Of a stretch of DNA of 64,000 nt, positions 21,460 through 30,335 are shown piece after piece. The notes under the pieces were generated by a model. That model saw only the letters and a list, made by a program, of their open reading frames with translations. It searched no databases and was not told the origin of the DNA. Source of the DNA: Iodobacter fluviatilis (GTDB lineage: Bacteria > Pseudomonadota > Gammaproteobacteria > Burkholderiales > Chitinibacteraceae); assembly GCF_004194535.1 (NCBI RefSeq), contig NZ_CP025781.1:1488001-1552000 (forward strand). Direction: 5' to 3'. Made by a program: the position numbers and the translations under genes. Positions within the stretch are counted from its first letter, which is position 1. Each line of letters opens with the position of its first letter.

Positions 21460-22725
21460 TCAGCCAAACCGTCTTGCCGCTTCCACTGCCAAGCCCGTGC
21501 CGATACTGCCAAATAGATCACCCTCTACATGGCGGGCATTGGGCAAGAGCGCGGCAACTTGGCTGCGTAATAGCGGCACACCGCTAGAGCCGCCGGTAAA
21601 GAACACGGTATCGACTTGCTCTACACGTATCCCTGCCGTGGTCAGCAAGCCTGTGACAGTCTTTTCTACGCTCTCTACCAAACGCTCAATCGATGTATCA
21701 AACTCTGCACGGCTTAGCTCATGCGTTAGCCCATCTTCGAGACGATCCAGCGTTAGGATGGTGCGCTGGTTTGCGGATAAGGCAATTTTTGCGTCTTCCA
21801 CCTGCATTGCCAACCAATGCCCAGCACGCTGCTCGATCAAGCTCATTAAACGATCTAATTTATCCCGTTCTAGTGCATCGCGGTAAACATCGACTAGATC
21901 GGTCCAAGAACGCCGAGTATAAGCAAAATTGATGGTGTGCCAGGTCGCCAAATTAAAGAAAGTACCGGACGGGACTTCTGAGTTATTTTTAAGCCGCGTT
22001 TTATAACCCAACAAAGGCATGACACCAGCTAAGCTCAACGCCTTATCAAAATCTGTACCACCAATATGCACGCCAGCACTGGCCAATAAGTCTTCGCGGC
22101 GATCCAGCAACTGAGCACGCTCTGGCGATAATCTCACCAAAGAAAAATCTGAAGTACCACCACCAATATCCACAATCAGCACCAGCTCTTCTTTTTGAAT
22201 GGTGCACTCGTAATGAAAAGCGGCCGCAATCGGCTCAAACTGAAAACTGATTTCTTTAAAACCAACCTGATAGGCAATCTCGGCGAGGGTTTTTTCAGCC
22301 TGCGCATCGGCTGCCGCATCGTCGTCCACAAAATGCACGGGTCGGCCAAATACCGCCTGCTCAAACGGCCTGCCTGCTGCCGCTTCTGCCCGCAACTTAA
22401 GCTCGCCAATATATTTGGCCAACAAGCCACGCAGCGGCAAAGCTCGGCCATTCACCTCGGTTTGCGCATCAATCAAGCTGCTGCCTAAAAGGCTTTTTAA
22501 AGAACGCATCAAGCGCCCTTCATAGCCCTCCAAGTATTCACCCATGGCGGCTCGGCCGTAGCAAACGGAATCTTCTTCAGCATTAAAAAACACCATCGAT
22601 GGCAGCGTGGCCTTACCATCTTCCAATGAAATCAGCGTGTTAGCCCCAGGGCGCACCCAGCCCACCGTGGAATTAGAAGTACCAAAATCGATGCCGCAGG
22701 CACGAGCAAAAGAAGGAGAAGTCAC
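21460..22725 (-). CDS. yegD: YegD-like Hsp70-family protein
   Basis: An Hsp70/actin-fold ATPase (about 421 aa) lacking a peptide-binding domain, like E. coli YegD. ATP-binding motifs are present: phosphate 1 ACGIDFGTSNSTVGW, phosphate 2 LIVDIGGGTSDFSLVRL and adenosine VFFTGGSSGVPLLRSQVAALLP. I favour the GTG at 22725 (VTSPSFARACGIDFG) because homologues start just before the phosphate 1 loop; the frame is open to a TTG at 22785. It stands alone, convergent with rlmG. Substrate and partner are unknown for this family. Confidence 0.85.
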   Translation of the reverse strand: MTSPSFARACGIDFGTSNSTVGWVRPGANTLISLEDGKATLPSMVFFNAEEDSVCYGRAAMGEYLEGYEGRLMRSLKSLLGSSLIDAQTEVNGRALPLRGLLAKYIGELKLRAEAAAGRPFEQAVFGRPVHFVDDDAAADAQAEKTLAEIAYQVGFKEISFQFEPIAAAFHYECTIQKEELVLIVDIGGGTSDFSLVRLSPERAQLLDRREDLLASAGVHIGGTDFDKALSLAGVMPLLGYKTRLKNNSEVPSGTFFNLATWHTINFAYTRRSWTDLVDVYRDALERDKLDRLMSLIEQRAGHWLAMQVEDAKIALSANQRTILTLDRLEDGLTHELSRAEFDTSIERLVESVEKTVTGLLTTAGIRVEQVDTVFFTGGSSGVPLLRSQVAALLPNARHVEGDLFGSIGTGLAVEAARRFG

Positions 22726-23023
22726 AGGCCTGATCCGAACGGCAAAAGGGGGCGTAATTCTACATAGCATTGCTGATAAAAACAATTTTGAATCATAGAG
22801 GCTCGATTAATGCAGGTTTACCCGCGCGATTGCGACATTTAAGATAAATCAAAGCCTTATTTCGAGTGCTAGGGTCTGCTTCCAGTGCACAATAAACATT
22901 AGCTTATACAATCATCACCACGACCAGCATATTGCCGCAAGCGATGGCAATACGAGATATCTATATGGCTTGAGTTACTCACTTATGCCCCCACTTATGC
23001 TTAATAGACTTAGGGCAACAAGC

Positions 23024-23629
23024 ATGGAATTAACCATATCGGCGTTATCACCCGATGAAAAATACGCTTTAATCAGCGATTGTGTTGTGCCCCGCCCTAT
23101 TGCGTGGATCAACAGCCAAAATATGGCCGGAATCGTGAATGTTGCGCCGTTTTCCTACTTTAATATTGTCTCTAACGAGCCAATGATTGTATCGGTCAGT
23201 ATTAATCGCCGCCACGACAATGCCATGCTAAAAGATACCGCGCGCAATATTTTGCAAACGGGTGAATGTGTTGTCCACCTGCCATCCCGTGGCCACGCCC
23301 CACAAGTGAATGCCAGCGCTGCCGCTTTTGCCCCTAATGAAAGTGAAGCAACAGCCCTAGGCTTAGCATTGATCCCCTCTATCGCTGTAAAACCACCCCG
23401 CCTTGCCGATTGCGGCGTGGCACTAGAGTGCCGCCTACACATGCATATCGAAGTGGGCGACCCCGTTGTGGCAGATTTAATCCTGCTAGAAGTAGTGCAC
23501 CTTGGCGTAGCCGATGATTTAATGGTTGATGGCCGCATCCATCCCGAGCCACTTGATCCCTTATCCCGTCTTGGCGGGCCAGACTACGCGGTAGTAGGCG
23601 AACGTTTTGTTATTCAGAGGCAAAAATGA
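23024..23629 (+). CDS. Flavin reductase-like FMN-binding protein
   Basis: A protein of the flavin reductase-like (DIM6/NTAB, split-barrel) family, 201 aa from ATG 23024 (MELTISALSPDEKYALISDC), which has TAGGG upstream. The frame is open from 22970. The block DCVVPRPIAWINSQN...NVAPFSYFNIVSNEPM is characteristic and binds FMN. Its stop overlaps the next start by 4 nt (ATGA), linking it translationally to a RidA homologue. It may act on a flavin-dependent or reactive-enamine substrate, but the reaction cannot be told. The 298 bp upstream show nothing else clear. Confidence 0.85.
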   Translation: MELTISALSPDEKYALISDCVVPRPIAWINSQNMAGIVNVAPFSYFNIVSNEPMIVSVSINRRHDNAMLKDTARNILQTGECVVHLPSRGHAPQVNASAAAFAPNESEATALGLALIPSIAVKPPRLADCGVALECRLHMHIEVGDPVVADLILLEVVHLGVADDLMVDGRIHPEPLDPLSRLGGPDYAVVGERFVIQRQK

Positions 23630-24021
23630 GTATTAATATGAAAAAATCAATTATCCAAAGCAAGCAAGCCCCAAAAGCCGTTGGCACTTACTCTCAAGCC
23701 GTAAAAATCGGCAATACCGTGTATTTATCTGGGCAAATTGGCCTTGATCCTGCCAGTGGTATTTTGGCTGAAGACTTTACTGCGCAGACCCATCAAGTCT
23801 TTCAAAACTTGCGTGCGGTATGTCAGGCGGCAGGGGGAGACCTGCATAATATTGCTAAGCTAGGGGTGTTTGTTACCGACCTAAGCAACTTTTCTGCCCT
23901 AAACGACATCATGAGCCAGTATTTTACCGAGCCCTACCCCGCCCGAGCCGCAGTCCAAGCTGCTGCGCTACCTAAGGGCGCACTGGTTGAGGCGGATGGG
24001 ATTATGGTTTTAGAGGAGTAA
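23626..24021 (+). CDS. ridA: RidA-family enamine/imine deaminase
   Basis: RidA/YjgF family (131 aa). Such proteins hydrolyse reactive enamines and imines released by PLP enzymes. Family marks are APKAVGTYSQAVKIGNTVYLSGQIGLDP, the active-site arginine block PARAAVQAAALPKGALVEADGIMV and the typical length. Its start overlaps the flavin reductase stop. The start could also be Met5. Confidence 0.93.
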   Translation: MSINMKKSIIQSKQAPKAVGTYSQAVKIGNTVYLSGQIGLDPASGILAEDFTAQTHQVFQNLRAVCQAAGGDLHNIAKLGVFVTDLSNFSALNDIMSQYFTEPYPARAAVQAAALPKGALVEADGIMVLEE

Positions 24022-24046
24022 GAACAAAATTCTGGAGCATGTTCAA

Positions 24047-24802
24047 ATGAAGATGTCAAAAGCCCTAAATTGTTTTGCCGTTTTGCTAATTTTGGGCGCA
24101 ATTTGCATCCCCATACTTTCATTTATCAATACTCAGTGCGTTTACCTTCGCTGCATCGATTTCAAAGATGCAGTACTAATAAGTGCTACTTTGCTTGCGC
24201 TGGCTGGACACCTTTTTACTCAAGCGAAAAACCTTACTGATGCAGAAGAGAAAAAATCTCTTTTTCATCTCGAAAGCTTTTGCAAAGCATTCGCCTATGC
24301 ACAATCACTCCTCATAGATAAGAACAATGACCGCAAAAAGTGGATAGAGGCCGCTCGAAGTCTTGAATTAGGTAATGAGCTTGCAAAAAACATCACGATC
24401 CCATCTCATCAGCACACTCTAGAAATAGAGCGACTCAGATATCGTGGAATGTTTGATTCATTAATCAGAGATCAACCTGCAGAATTTTTCTACGGAGTTG
24501 ATAGCAGTATTACAAACCTAGATGACGCAGCAAAAGCATCTACTGCACCTCAAACTAAACGTGGGCATACCACTAGCTCAACCCTTAATTGCCTATGCAA
24601 CGAATCTATATATTCAGTCTGGCAAGCAGCTCAATGGCCCGAACATTACAAAGACCCAATAAAAGAGTCTTTTTCTCCTATACAGGTAGGACAACTCCAA
24701 CTCCTTTTCCCTCAACTTCATCGTTTTTTAGAACATCAAGACAATAATCCATCTGCCAGTGGGCAACTGTATAAAAAAAATACGCATGCTACTAGCAACT
24801 AA
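24047..24802 (+). CDS. Hypothetical protein with two N-terminal membrane segments
   Basis: A 251-aa protein I do not recognise. Residues ~8-26 and ~42-60 are hydrophobic, consistent with a membrane hairpin, followed by a cytoplasmic charged, probably helical region (about 65-150) and a polar C-terminus. It is visibly more AT-rich than its neighbours, and 25 bp separate it from ridA. It interrupts a run of ordinary housekeeping genes and may be an acquired gene; no function can be assigned. Confidence 0.7.
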   Translation: MKMSKALNCFAVLLILGAICIPILSFINTQCVYLRCIDFKDAVLISATLLALAGHLFTQAKNLTDAEEKKSLFHLESFCKAFAYAQSLLIDKNNDRKKWIEAARSLELGNELAKNITIPSHQHTLEIERLRYRGMFDSLIRDQPAEFFYGVDSSITNLDDAAKASTAPQTKRGHTTSSTLNCLCNESIYSVWQAAQWPEHYKDPIKESFSPIQVGQLQLLFPQLHRFLEHQDNNPSASGQLYKKNTHATSN

Positions 24803-24834
24803 TTCAAGCACATATACTTGAGCCACTTCATACC

Positions 24835-25251
24835 ATGCCCTTTCAAAACCCTAGCGATGAAGAAATTCGCCAGTTTTTACTCAGCATTCACCACATCGCC
24901 GTAGTAGGCTTATCGCCCAAGGCTGATCGGCCTAGCTTTGGCGTATCTGCCATTATGCAAAAAGCGGGCTTTCATATTATCCCTGTGCGCCCTTACACCA
25001 ACAGCGTACTAGGCGAAACAGCTTATGCCAGCCTAAGCGATGTACCCAGCAAAGTGGATTTAGTGAATGTATTTCGGGCCAGCGATCAAATCGACGCCAT
25101 TGTGGATGAGGCCATCCAGTTGCAAATCCCCGCAATCTGGATTCAACTCGGCATTATTAATGAGGCGGCTGCAGAGCGCGCCCAAGCGGCGGGGCTGTTT
25201 GTGGTGGTGAATCGATGTATCAAGATTGATTATCTGAGGCTTTGTCTGTGA
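24835..25251 (+). CDS. CoA-binding domain protein (YccU-like)
   Basis: A small Rossmann-fold CoA-binding protein (138 aa) of the YccU type. It has HHIAVVGLSPKADRPSFGVSAIMQKAGFHIIPVRPY, VDLVNVFRASDQIDAIVDEAI and the C-terminal RCIKIDYLRL. Its biochemical role is unknown. Its stop overlaps the start of the next gene (GTGA). Confidence 0.9.
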   Translation: MPFQNPSDEEIRQFLLSIHHIAVVGLSPKADRPSFGVSAIMQKAGFHIIPVRPYTNSVLGETAYASLSDVPSKVDLVNVFRASDQIDAIVDEAIQLQIPAIWIQLGIINEAAAERAQAAGLFVVVNRCIKIDYLRLCL

Positions 25252-26003
25252 GCTGCAATCTTGTTCTGGGGGATTTTGCAGCCGATCTTTTGCGTCAGTC
25301 GCTTGGCCCCTATGCCGATATCCGCATTCACCAGGATGACTTAACGCTTGGCCCGCTGAACGATATCGACCACGTTTATCCCGCCAGCAGAATCCAATTT
25401 TGGAATGAAGTCTTCCCGCTCTCCAGTTTTGACTTTAGTGATGTCCTCCCTGCGGGCAATGCCCAGCTCGCCGCCCTGCCGGAGGACCTGACTTTATGGA
25501 TAGGCACATCTTGCGGCGAGGCGCTTTTGCTTCGACGCTTAGCGTGGTGGCGCTATCAAAAAGGGCAAAGTTTTAAACTGATTATTCCTGACACCACAGG
25601 GGTAAGCAGCTATGTTGCAGGACAGGTTGCACTTAGCCTGATCAGCCCCGAACAAATCGAATCGGCCTGCGGCGAACGGCTTTCCCACGCCCAGTTACAA
25701 AAACTAGCACAAGAATGGCAAGACTTATGCCAGCAAAAAAGTACATTTCGAGGCTGGAATGGGCAGACGTTTCAATACCTGACCGAAACTGCGCTCGACA
25801 CCGAAATGCTGGCCCTGATCACCGATAACTACTTGCCTTGCAGGCAAATTGCGGGGCTTTGGATGCAAGCCGCTAAAGGCTTTTTTCGCAGCGATGTATT
25901 AGCCATGTGGCGCTTACGCTGCTTAGCGGCACAAGGGCTGATTGAAATGGAAAGCCACCCCGATCAGCACGATTTATATGCTTTTAAAGTAAGAAAAAAA
26001 TAG
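25248..26003 (+). CDS. DUF1835-type protein
   Basis: A 251-aa protein that resembles the DUF1835 family: the N-terminal VLGDFAADLLRQSL...IRIHQDDLTLGPL and a middle block WIGTSCGEALLLRRLAWW fit. I start it at GTG 25248, which overlaps the previous stop and has GAGG nine bases upstream. Function unknown. It is translationally coupled to the CoA-binding gene. Confidence 0.75.
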   Translation: MSCNLVLGDFAADLLRQSLGPYADIRIHQDDLTLGPLNDIDHVYPASRIQFWNEVFPLSSFDFSDVLPAGNAQLAALPEDLTLWIGTSCGEALLLRRLAWWRYQKGQSFKLIIPDTTGVSSYVAGQVALSLISPEQIESACGERLSHAQLQKLAQEWQDLCQQKSTFRGWNGQTFQYLTETALDTEMLALITDNYLPCRQIAGLWMQAAKGFFRSDVLAMWRLRCLAAQGLIEMESHPDQHDLYAFKVRKK

Positions 26004-26037
26004 CGCGCTACCCCTCTTCCAAAGTACGAGGAGATTT

Positions 26038-26124
26038 ATGCAAAAAAATCAGCTCACGCATTGCCTTAAACAGCGGCTACGTTTACCTTTAGTTAAATTC
26101 TTCAGCGGCGCGCCAGATATATGA
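26038..26124 (+). CDS. 28-codon leader ORF upstream of dapF
   Basis: A short ORF ([20 protein letters not shown], then FFSGAPDI). It has a strong Shine-Dalgarno sequence (ACGAGGAGATTTATG), and its TGA stop overlaps the dapF ATG as ATGA. dapF itself has no recognisable ribosome-binding site, so the ORF probably drives dapF translation by coupling. In gammaproteobacteria a small lipoprotein gene (lptM/yifL) sits here, but this peptide has no signal peptide or lipobox. Whether the peptide has its own role is unknown. Confidence 0.6.
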   Translation: MQKNQLTHCLKQRLRLPLVKFFSGAPDI

Positions 26125-26978
26125 AACTTCAGTTCACAAAAATGCAAGGCCTAGGTAATGACTTTATGGTGATTGATGGGGTAAATCAGCAGGTCAAGCT
26201 GAGCGCCAACAGCATACGCCAGCTAGGTGACCGGCATTTTGGTATTGGTTTTGATCAGCTTTTATTAGTAGAAGCCTCAAACCTACCCAATATCGATTTT
26301 AGCTACCGAATTTTTAATAATGACGGTAGTGAAGTCGAGCAATGCGGCAATGGCGCACGCTGTTTTGCCCGTTTTGTATTTGATAAAGGTCTAAGCCATA
26401 AACGTGAAATTGCCGTAAGCACCGCGCGCGGGGTGATTTATCCACGTCTGGAAGACAATGGCAATGTCACGGTAAATATGGGCATACCACAATTTTCCCC
26501 CGCAGAAATACCCTTTATCAGCGATGCAGATCTCATCATTCATCCGCTAGATGTAGATGGGCAGAGTATTGATATCAGCGTGATATCAATGGGCAACCCG
26601 CATGCAGTGCAAGTAGTCAGCGATGTGGACAGCACCCCTGTTGCCAGCCTTGGCCCAAAAATTGAAACGCACGTGCGCTTTCCTGCAAAAGTCAACGTCG
26701 GCTTTATGCAAATCGTGAATCGAGACCAAATTAAACTACGAGTATTTGAACGTGCCGCAGGCGAAACCCTAGCCTGTGGCACAGGCGCTTGCGCGGCGGT
26801 CGTGACAGGTATTCGCCGTGGCTTACTCAACCCCAGTGTTCGTGTTATTACCCACGGCGGGGAGCTAACCATTAGCTGGCGAGCAGGCGAAGCAGTTTTG
26901 ATGAGCGGCCCTGCTGTAACAGTATTTAATGGAGAGATCAGCCTTGGCAACCTTGGAGAACAATATGCAGCCCAATGA
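26121..26978 (+). CDS. dapF: Diaminopimelate epimerase
   Basis: DapF (285 aa) interconverts LL- and meso-diaminopimelate for lysine and peptidoglycan synthesis. Both catalytic cysteines are in place: [13 protein letters not shown] (about residue 73) and [18 protein letters not shown] (about residue 220). The start [19 protein letters not shown] is the family start. It overlaps the upstream 28-codon ORF and the downstream DUF484 gene, forming a tight dapF-DUF484-xerC unit. Confidence 0.97.
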   Translation: MKLQFTKMQGLGNDFMVIDGVNQQVKLSANSIRQLGDRHFGIGFDQLLLVEASNLPNIDFSYRIFNNDGSEVEQCGNGARCFARFVFDKGLSHKREIAVSTARGVIYPRLEDNGNVTVNMGIPQFSPAEIPFISDADLIIHPLDVDGQSIDISVISMGNPHAVQVVSDVDSTPVASLGPKIETHVRFPAKVNVGFMQIVNRDQIKLRVFERAAGETLACGTGACAAVVTGIRRGLLNPSVRVITHGGELTISWRAGEAVLMSGPAVTVFNGEISLGNLGEQYAAQ

Positions 26979-27660
26979 AATTGTCGCTTGGCTAAAAGAC
27001 AACCCAGCGTTCTTTGATCAATACGCCGACGAGCTGGCACAAATTTATGTGCCCCACAGCCACCGAGGCCAAGCGATTTCGCTGGCGGAGCGCCAGCTAC
27101 TCACCTTACGTGAAAAAAATCGCTCACTAGAGCTACGCCTAGGCGATCTGCTGCAGTTTGGTGAAGAAAACGATCATATCTCTGAAAAACTGCACCAGCT
27201 TAGCGTTAGCTTGATGGAAGCTGATGATCTGGCTAGCATGATAGGCACGCTGGAATACCATCTACAGCATCGCTTTGGCGTGCCACATATCGCCTTACGG
27301 CTGTGGCTAAATAGCGATTGTAATCTGCGCGAATTTGCCCCCGTAGGTGAGTCCGTGCAAAAACTAGCGCAAAACTTAGTATCACCTTACTGCGGCCCCT
27401 ATGTGACCGATGAAGTACAAACATGGTTTGAATGCGAAGCCAACACGCTGAAATCCTTCGCTCAGTTTGCTTTGCGTATTGGGACCGGCGAGCCATTTGG
27501 CATACTGGTAATGGCCAGCGAAGATATTGAGCGCTTTTACCCTGATATGGGCACGCTATACTTGCAACGCCTATCTGATTTAGTCTCTGCATCCGTTCGC
27601 CGTGCAGTGCCTCAGTTTGAGCCAAATGATGAGCCCATGCTGCTGACTGAAGAAGTGTGA
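26965..27660 (+). CDS. DUF484 family (GAF-like) protein
   Basis: A 231-aa DUF484 protein. It has [45 protein letters not shown], then a coiled segment and a GAF-like domain. I start it at ATG 26965 with GGAG eight bases upstream; it overlaps dapF by 14 nt. DUF484 genes often sit between dapF and xerC; the function is not established. The stop overlaps the xerC start. Confidence 0.9.
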   Translation: MQPNEIVAWLKDNPAFFDQYADELAQIYVPHSHRGQAISLAERQLLTLREKNRSLELRLGDLLQFGEENDHISEKLHQLSVSLMEADDLASMIGTLEYHLQHRFGVPHIALRLWLNSDCNLREFAPVGESVQKLAQNLVSPYCGPYVTDEVQTWFECEANTLKSFAQFALRIGTGEPFGILVMASEDIERFYPDMGTLYLQRLSDLVSASVRRAVPQFEPNDEPMLLTEEV

Positions 27661-28682
27661 TGCAAGCGACCACGGAGCGTCTTATACCGCTGAGTAGGGA
27701 AGATACCCTAAGCAAGCCAGCGGATGAAAACGAAGAACAGCTCCGCGTAAAACAAGCCATGCTCGCGCACTTTGTCCAATATTTAGAAGGGGAAAAAGGT
27801 GCGGGCGAGCACACGCGTGCCGCCTATGAGCGCGATATGGCCACCTTATTGGAATGCGCTGCTGGCCATGATTTAGCCTCGCTCACGCCTAAGGAAATTC
27901 GCGGCTATGTGCGTAAGCTCACCAGCCGCAGCCTATCGGCAAGAACCATTGCTCGCACCCTTTCTACATGGCGCACTTTTTATCGCCTGATGTGCCGCGA
28001 CTTTCACTGGCCAATGAACCCCGCCGACGGGGTAAAGCCCCCAAAAACTGCAAAAAAACTTCCTGCGGCGATGACCATTGACGATACCTCAGGTTTTTTA
28101 GAAAACATGCCTGATGAGGAAATCCTAGCCTGTCGTGACAAAGCCATCTTTGAGCTGGCTTACTCCTCTGGCCTGCGTGTGGCTGAATTGGTATCGATTA
28201 ACTTACTTGATTTAGACTTAAACCAAGGCATGGCAGTGGTCACAGGGAAAGGCGGCAAGACTCGGCAGGTACCCGTAGGTAGCGTGGCATGCGAAGCCAT
28301 ACGCCGCTGGCTAATAGAGCGTCCCAAACTCAGCCCCAAAGATAATACAGTTTTTGTGGGGAAAAACGGTGGCACGCTCAGCACCCGCGCGGTGCAGCTG
28401 CGGATTAAATACTGGGAAACCAAACTCAATATTAAAGAACCACTCTACCCACACAAACTGCGCCACAGCTGCGCCAGCCATTTACTCCAAAGCTCACACG
28501 ATTTACGCGCCGTGCAAGAGCTACTTGGCCACGCCAGCATCGCCACCACCCAAGTCTATACCCACCTTGATTACCAACACCTAGCGCAAGAATACGACCG
28601 AACTCACCCAAGGGCTAAAAAACCTGAGGATGAAGAAGAGAAGTTAGCTTTGTTGCTGCGTAAATCCAAACCCAAATCTTGA
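27660..28682 (+). CDS. xerC: Tyrosine recombinase XerC
   Basis: XerC (340 aa) resolves chromosome dimers at dif together with XerD. A SAM-like N-terminal core-binding domain (about 35-120) precedes the catalytic domain. The catalytic residues are visible: Arg in SSGLRVAELVSI, Lys in GKGGKTRQVPVG, HKLRHSCASHLL, and LGHASIATTQVYTH with the nucleophilic Tyr. The N-terminus is about 30 residues longer than usual XerC, and the C-terminus has a charged tail. ATG 27660 (or GTG 27657) overlaps the DUF484 stop. Confidence 0.95.
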   Translation: MQATTERLIPLSREDTLSKPADENEEQLRVKQAMLAHFVQYLEGEKGAGEHTRAAYERDMATLLECAAGHDLASLTPKEIRGYVRKLTSRSLSARTIARTLSTWRTFYRLMCRDFHWPMNPADGVKPPKTAKKLPAAMTIDDTSGFLENMPDEEILACRDKAIFELAYSSGLRVAELVSINLLDLDLNQGMAVVTGKGGKTRQVPVGSVACEAIRRWLIERPKLSPKDNTVFVGKNGGTLSTRAVQLRIKYWETKLNIKEPLYPHKLRHSCASHLLQSSHDLRAVQELLGHASIATTQVYTHLDYQHLAQEYDRTHPRAKKPEDEEEKLALLLRKSKPKS

Positions 28683-29041
28683 AACACGGAGTGCACGGAG
28701 AAAAACAGAGGGGGAACAAGCTATTTGCTTTGAGGTTTGAATATTTTCAAATTTAGGCGATTGGATTTACATCACAGCTCGTGGCACGGGGCTTTTTAAA
28801 GTCCCCTTAAAGCACGCCGAAGCGAGGAATAAGCGGCTCAGAGTTTCGGAAAAGGGTTAGCGGGCTTGCTCCCGAGCAGCCTTTTTCGCCGAGCCGATTA
28901 TCCGCAGTGGGGGGCCTTCGTGTTTTTGAGGTTGCGGCTTTGGTTCTTTTCTTGGCCGTTCAAGAAAAGAACGCCCTCGCGGTGGCTACCGCTCCTAAAT
29001 CAACGTGCCGAAGGCACCAAAAAGATCTTTTTGACTTTAGC
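28683..29041. other. Non-coding region with several inverted repeats
   Basis: No gene is supported here. Several short palindromes are visible: GGGGCTTT/AAAGTCCCC (about 28787-28805, a possible weak xerC terminator); AATAAGCGGCTC pairing imperfectly with GAGCCGATTATC; and TTCTTTTCTTG/CAAGAAAAGAA around GGCCGTT (28934-28964). The region has the look of a dispersed intergenic repeat and leads straight into the CTAG-flanked element at 29042. Confidence 0.45.
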
Positions 29042-29312
29042 CTAGGGTCTGTTGACGTTTCATTCACAATTGCGCTGAGCCGGAAAATGGCTAGGCACAA
29101 GGCATGCGACGAAGGCAATAACGCGTTATTTCCAAGGAGCATAACGCAGTGAATGGCCATTTTCCGGCCCAGCCCTTCGGGTTTAGCCCATTTTTGGGGC
29201 TGCACGGCGTTAAAAATCGCTGATGGTACTCGTACCATGTCGCAATTTTCTCCTTGTTCAGCCCCAAAACTGGGCCAAACGCAGCCGTGAATGAAACGTC
29301 AACAGACCCTAG
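29042..29312. mobile_element. MITE-like element B (263 bp, CTAG target duplication)
   Basis: A non-coding element of 263 bp with perfect 22-bp terminal inverted repeats beginning GGTCTGTTGACG, flanked on both sides by CTAG (29042-29045 and 29309-29312). No transposase is encoded. Short terminal inverted repeats and a 4-bp YTAR-type duplication are what IS5-like elements leave, so it is probably a non-autonomous derivative. The parent is not in the window. Confidence 0.8.
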
Positions 29313-29358
29313 CAAAATCGGCGGGTTCCACCCGCCCTACAACGGCTCACCCATCCTA

Positions 29359-30315
29359 TTAAGAAAACTTCCCCTGCAATTTAAATTCCTCAGTCGCTTT
29401 CATTAAAGCCGTAGCAATCCCTGGCTCCATCGCCGCATGGCCCGCATCAGGGATGATATGCAAAGTAGACTCAGGCCAAGCCTGATACAGACGATAAGCC
29501 GATTTTGGCGGGCAAATCACATCGTAACGACCTTGAATAATCACCGCGGGCAAATGGCGAATCTTGCCCACCTGTTGCAGCAACTGATCTTCTGCCATAA
29601 AACCGGCATGGTACATATAGTGTGCTTCTAGGCGACCTAAGCTGGTGCAAACGGCATCGGTTTCAAACTGGGCAATGGTGCTGCTTTGCGGTTCTAAAAA
29701 CAAACAACTGCCTTCGTAACGACTCCAGCTGCGGGCTGCAGGCAGATAAACTTCTGGATCATCATTAAAGAGCCGCTGACTATAGGCTTCGAGCAAATTA
29801 GCTCGCTCGGCTTCAGGTATATGCGCTGCGAATTCGGCGTGGACTTCTGGGTAAAAATGACCGATGCCATTCACAAACCAGTCCACCTCGGCCGCAGTGC
29901 AAAGGAAAATCCCGCGCAAGATAAAACCTAAACATGCCTCAGGATGCGCTTCGCCATAGGCCAGCGAAAGAGTCGATCCCCAAGAGCCGCCAAATACCAA
30001 CCACTGTTCTACATCCAGCATCTGACGCAAGACTTCGATATCGGCGATTAAATGAGCGGTGGTGTTATTGCGATACTCACCCAAGGGCGTCGATTGCCCT
30101 GCACCGCGCTGATCAAATAACACAATACGGTAATAGGCGGGATCAAAAAAGCGGCGATGCATGGGCGAAATGCCGCCTCCGGGGCCGCCATGCAAAAACA
30201 GCACCGGCACGCCATCAGGATTACCGCATTCTTCCCAATAAAGGGTATGCACATCATCTACGGCCAAGCGGCCGCTGCGGTGTGGCTGAATTTCCGGAAA
30301 CAATAAATCGCTCAT
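29359..30315 (-). CDS. pip: Proline iminopeptidase
   Basis: An alpha/beta-hydrolase (318 aa) that removes N-terminal proline from peptides. It has the oxyanion motif LFLHGGPGGGISP, FDQRGAGQSTP, the nucleophile elbow FGGSWGSTLSL (Ser about 111), the catalytic Asp in IIQGRYDVICPP and His in DAGHAAMEPG. It is full length with no signal peptide, so cytoplasmic. It stands 20 bp downstream of feoB on the same strand, possibly reached by read-through. Confidence 0.94.
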   Translation of the reverse strand: MSDLLFPEIQPHRSGRLAVDDVHTLYWEECGNPDGVPVLFLHGGPGGGISPMHRRFFDPAYYRIVLFDQRGAGQSTPLGEYRNNTTAHLIADIEVLRQMLDVEQWLVFGGSWGSTLSLAYGEAHPEACLGFILRGIFLCTAAEVDWFVNGIGHFYPEVHAEFAAHIPEAERANLLEAYSQRLFNDDPEVYLPAARSWSRYEGSCLFLEPQSSTIAQFETDAVCTSLGRLEAHYMYHAGFMAEDQLLQQVGKIRHLPAVIIQGRYDVICPPKSAYRLYQAWPESTLHIIPDAGHAAMEPGIATALMKATEEFKLQGKFS

Positions 30316-30335
30316 TCAAATCCCTTACTGAATTT

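Noticed and set aside
28907-29315. Several 70-90-codon frames around MITE B
   Set aside because: They cross the element's inverted repeat and differ in strand. No start signal or protein character; treated as non-coding repeat.
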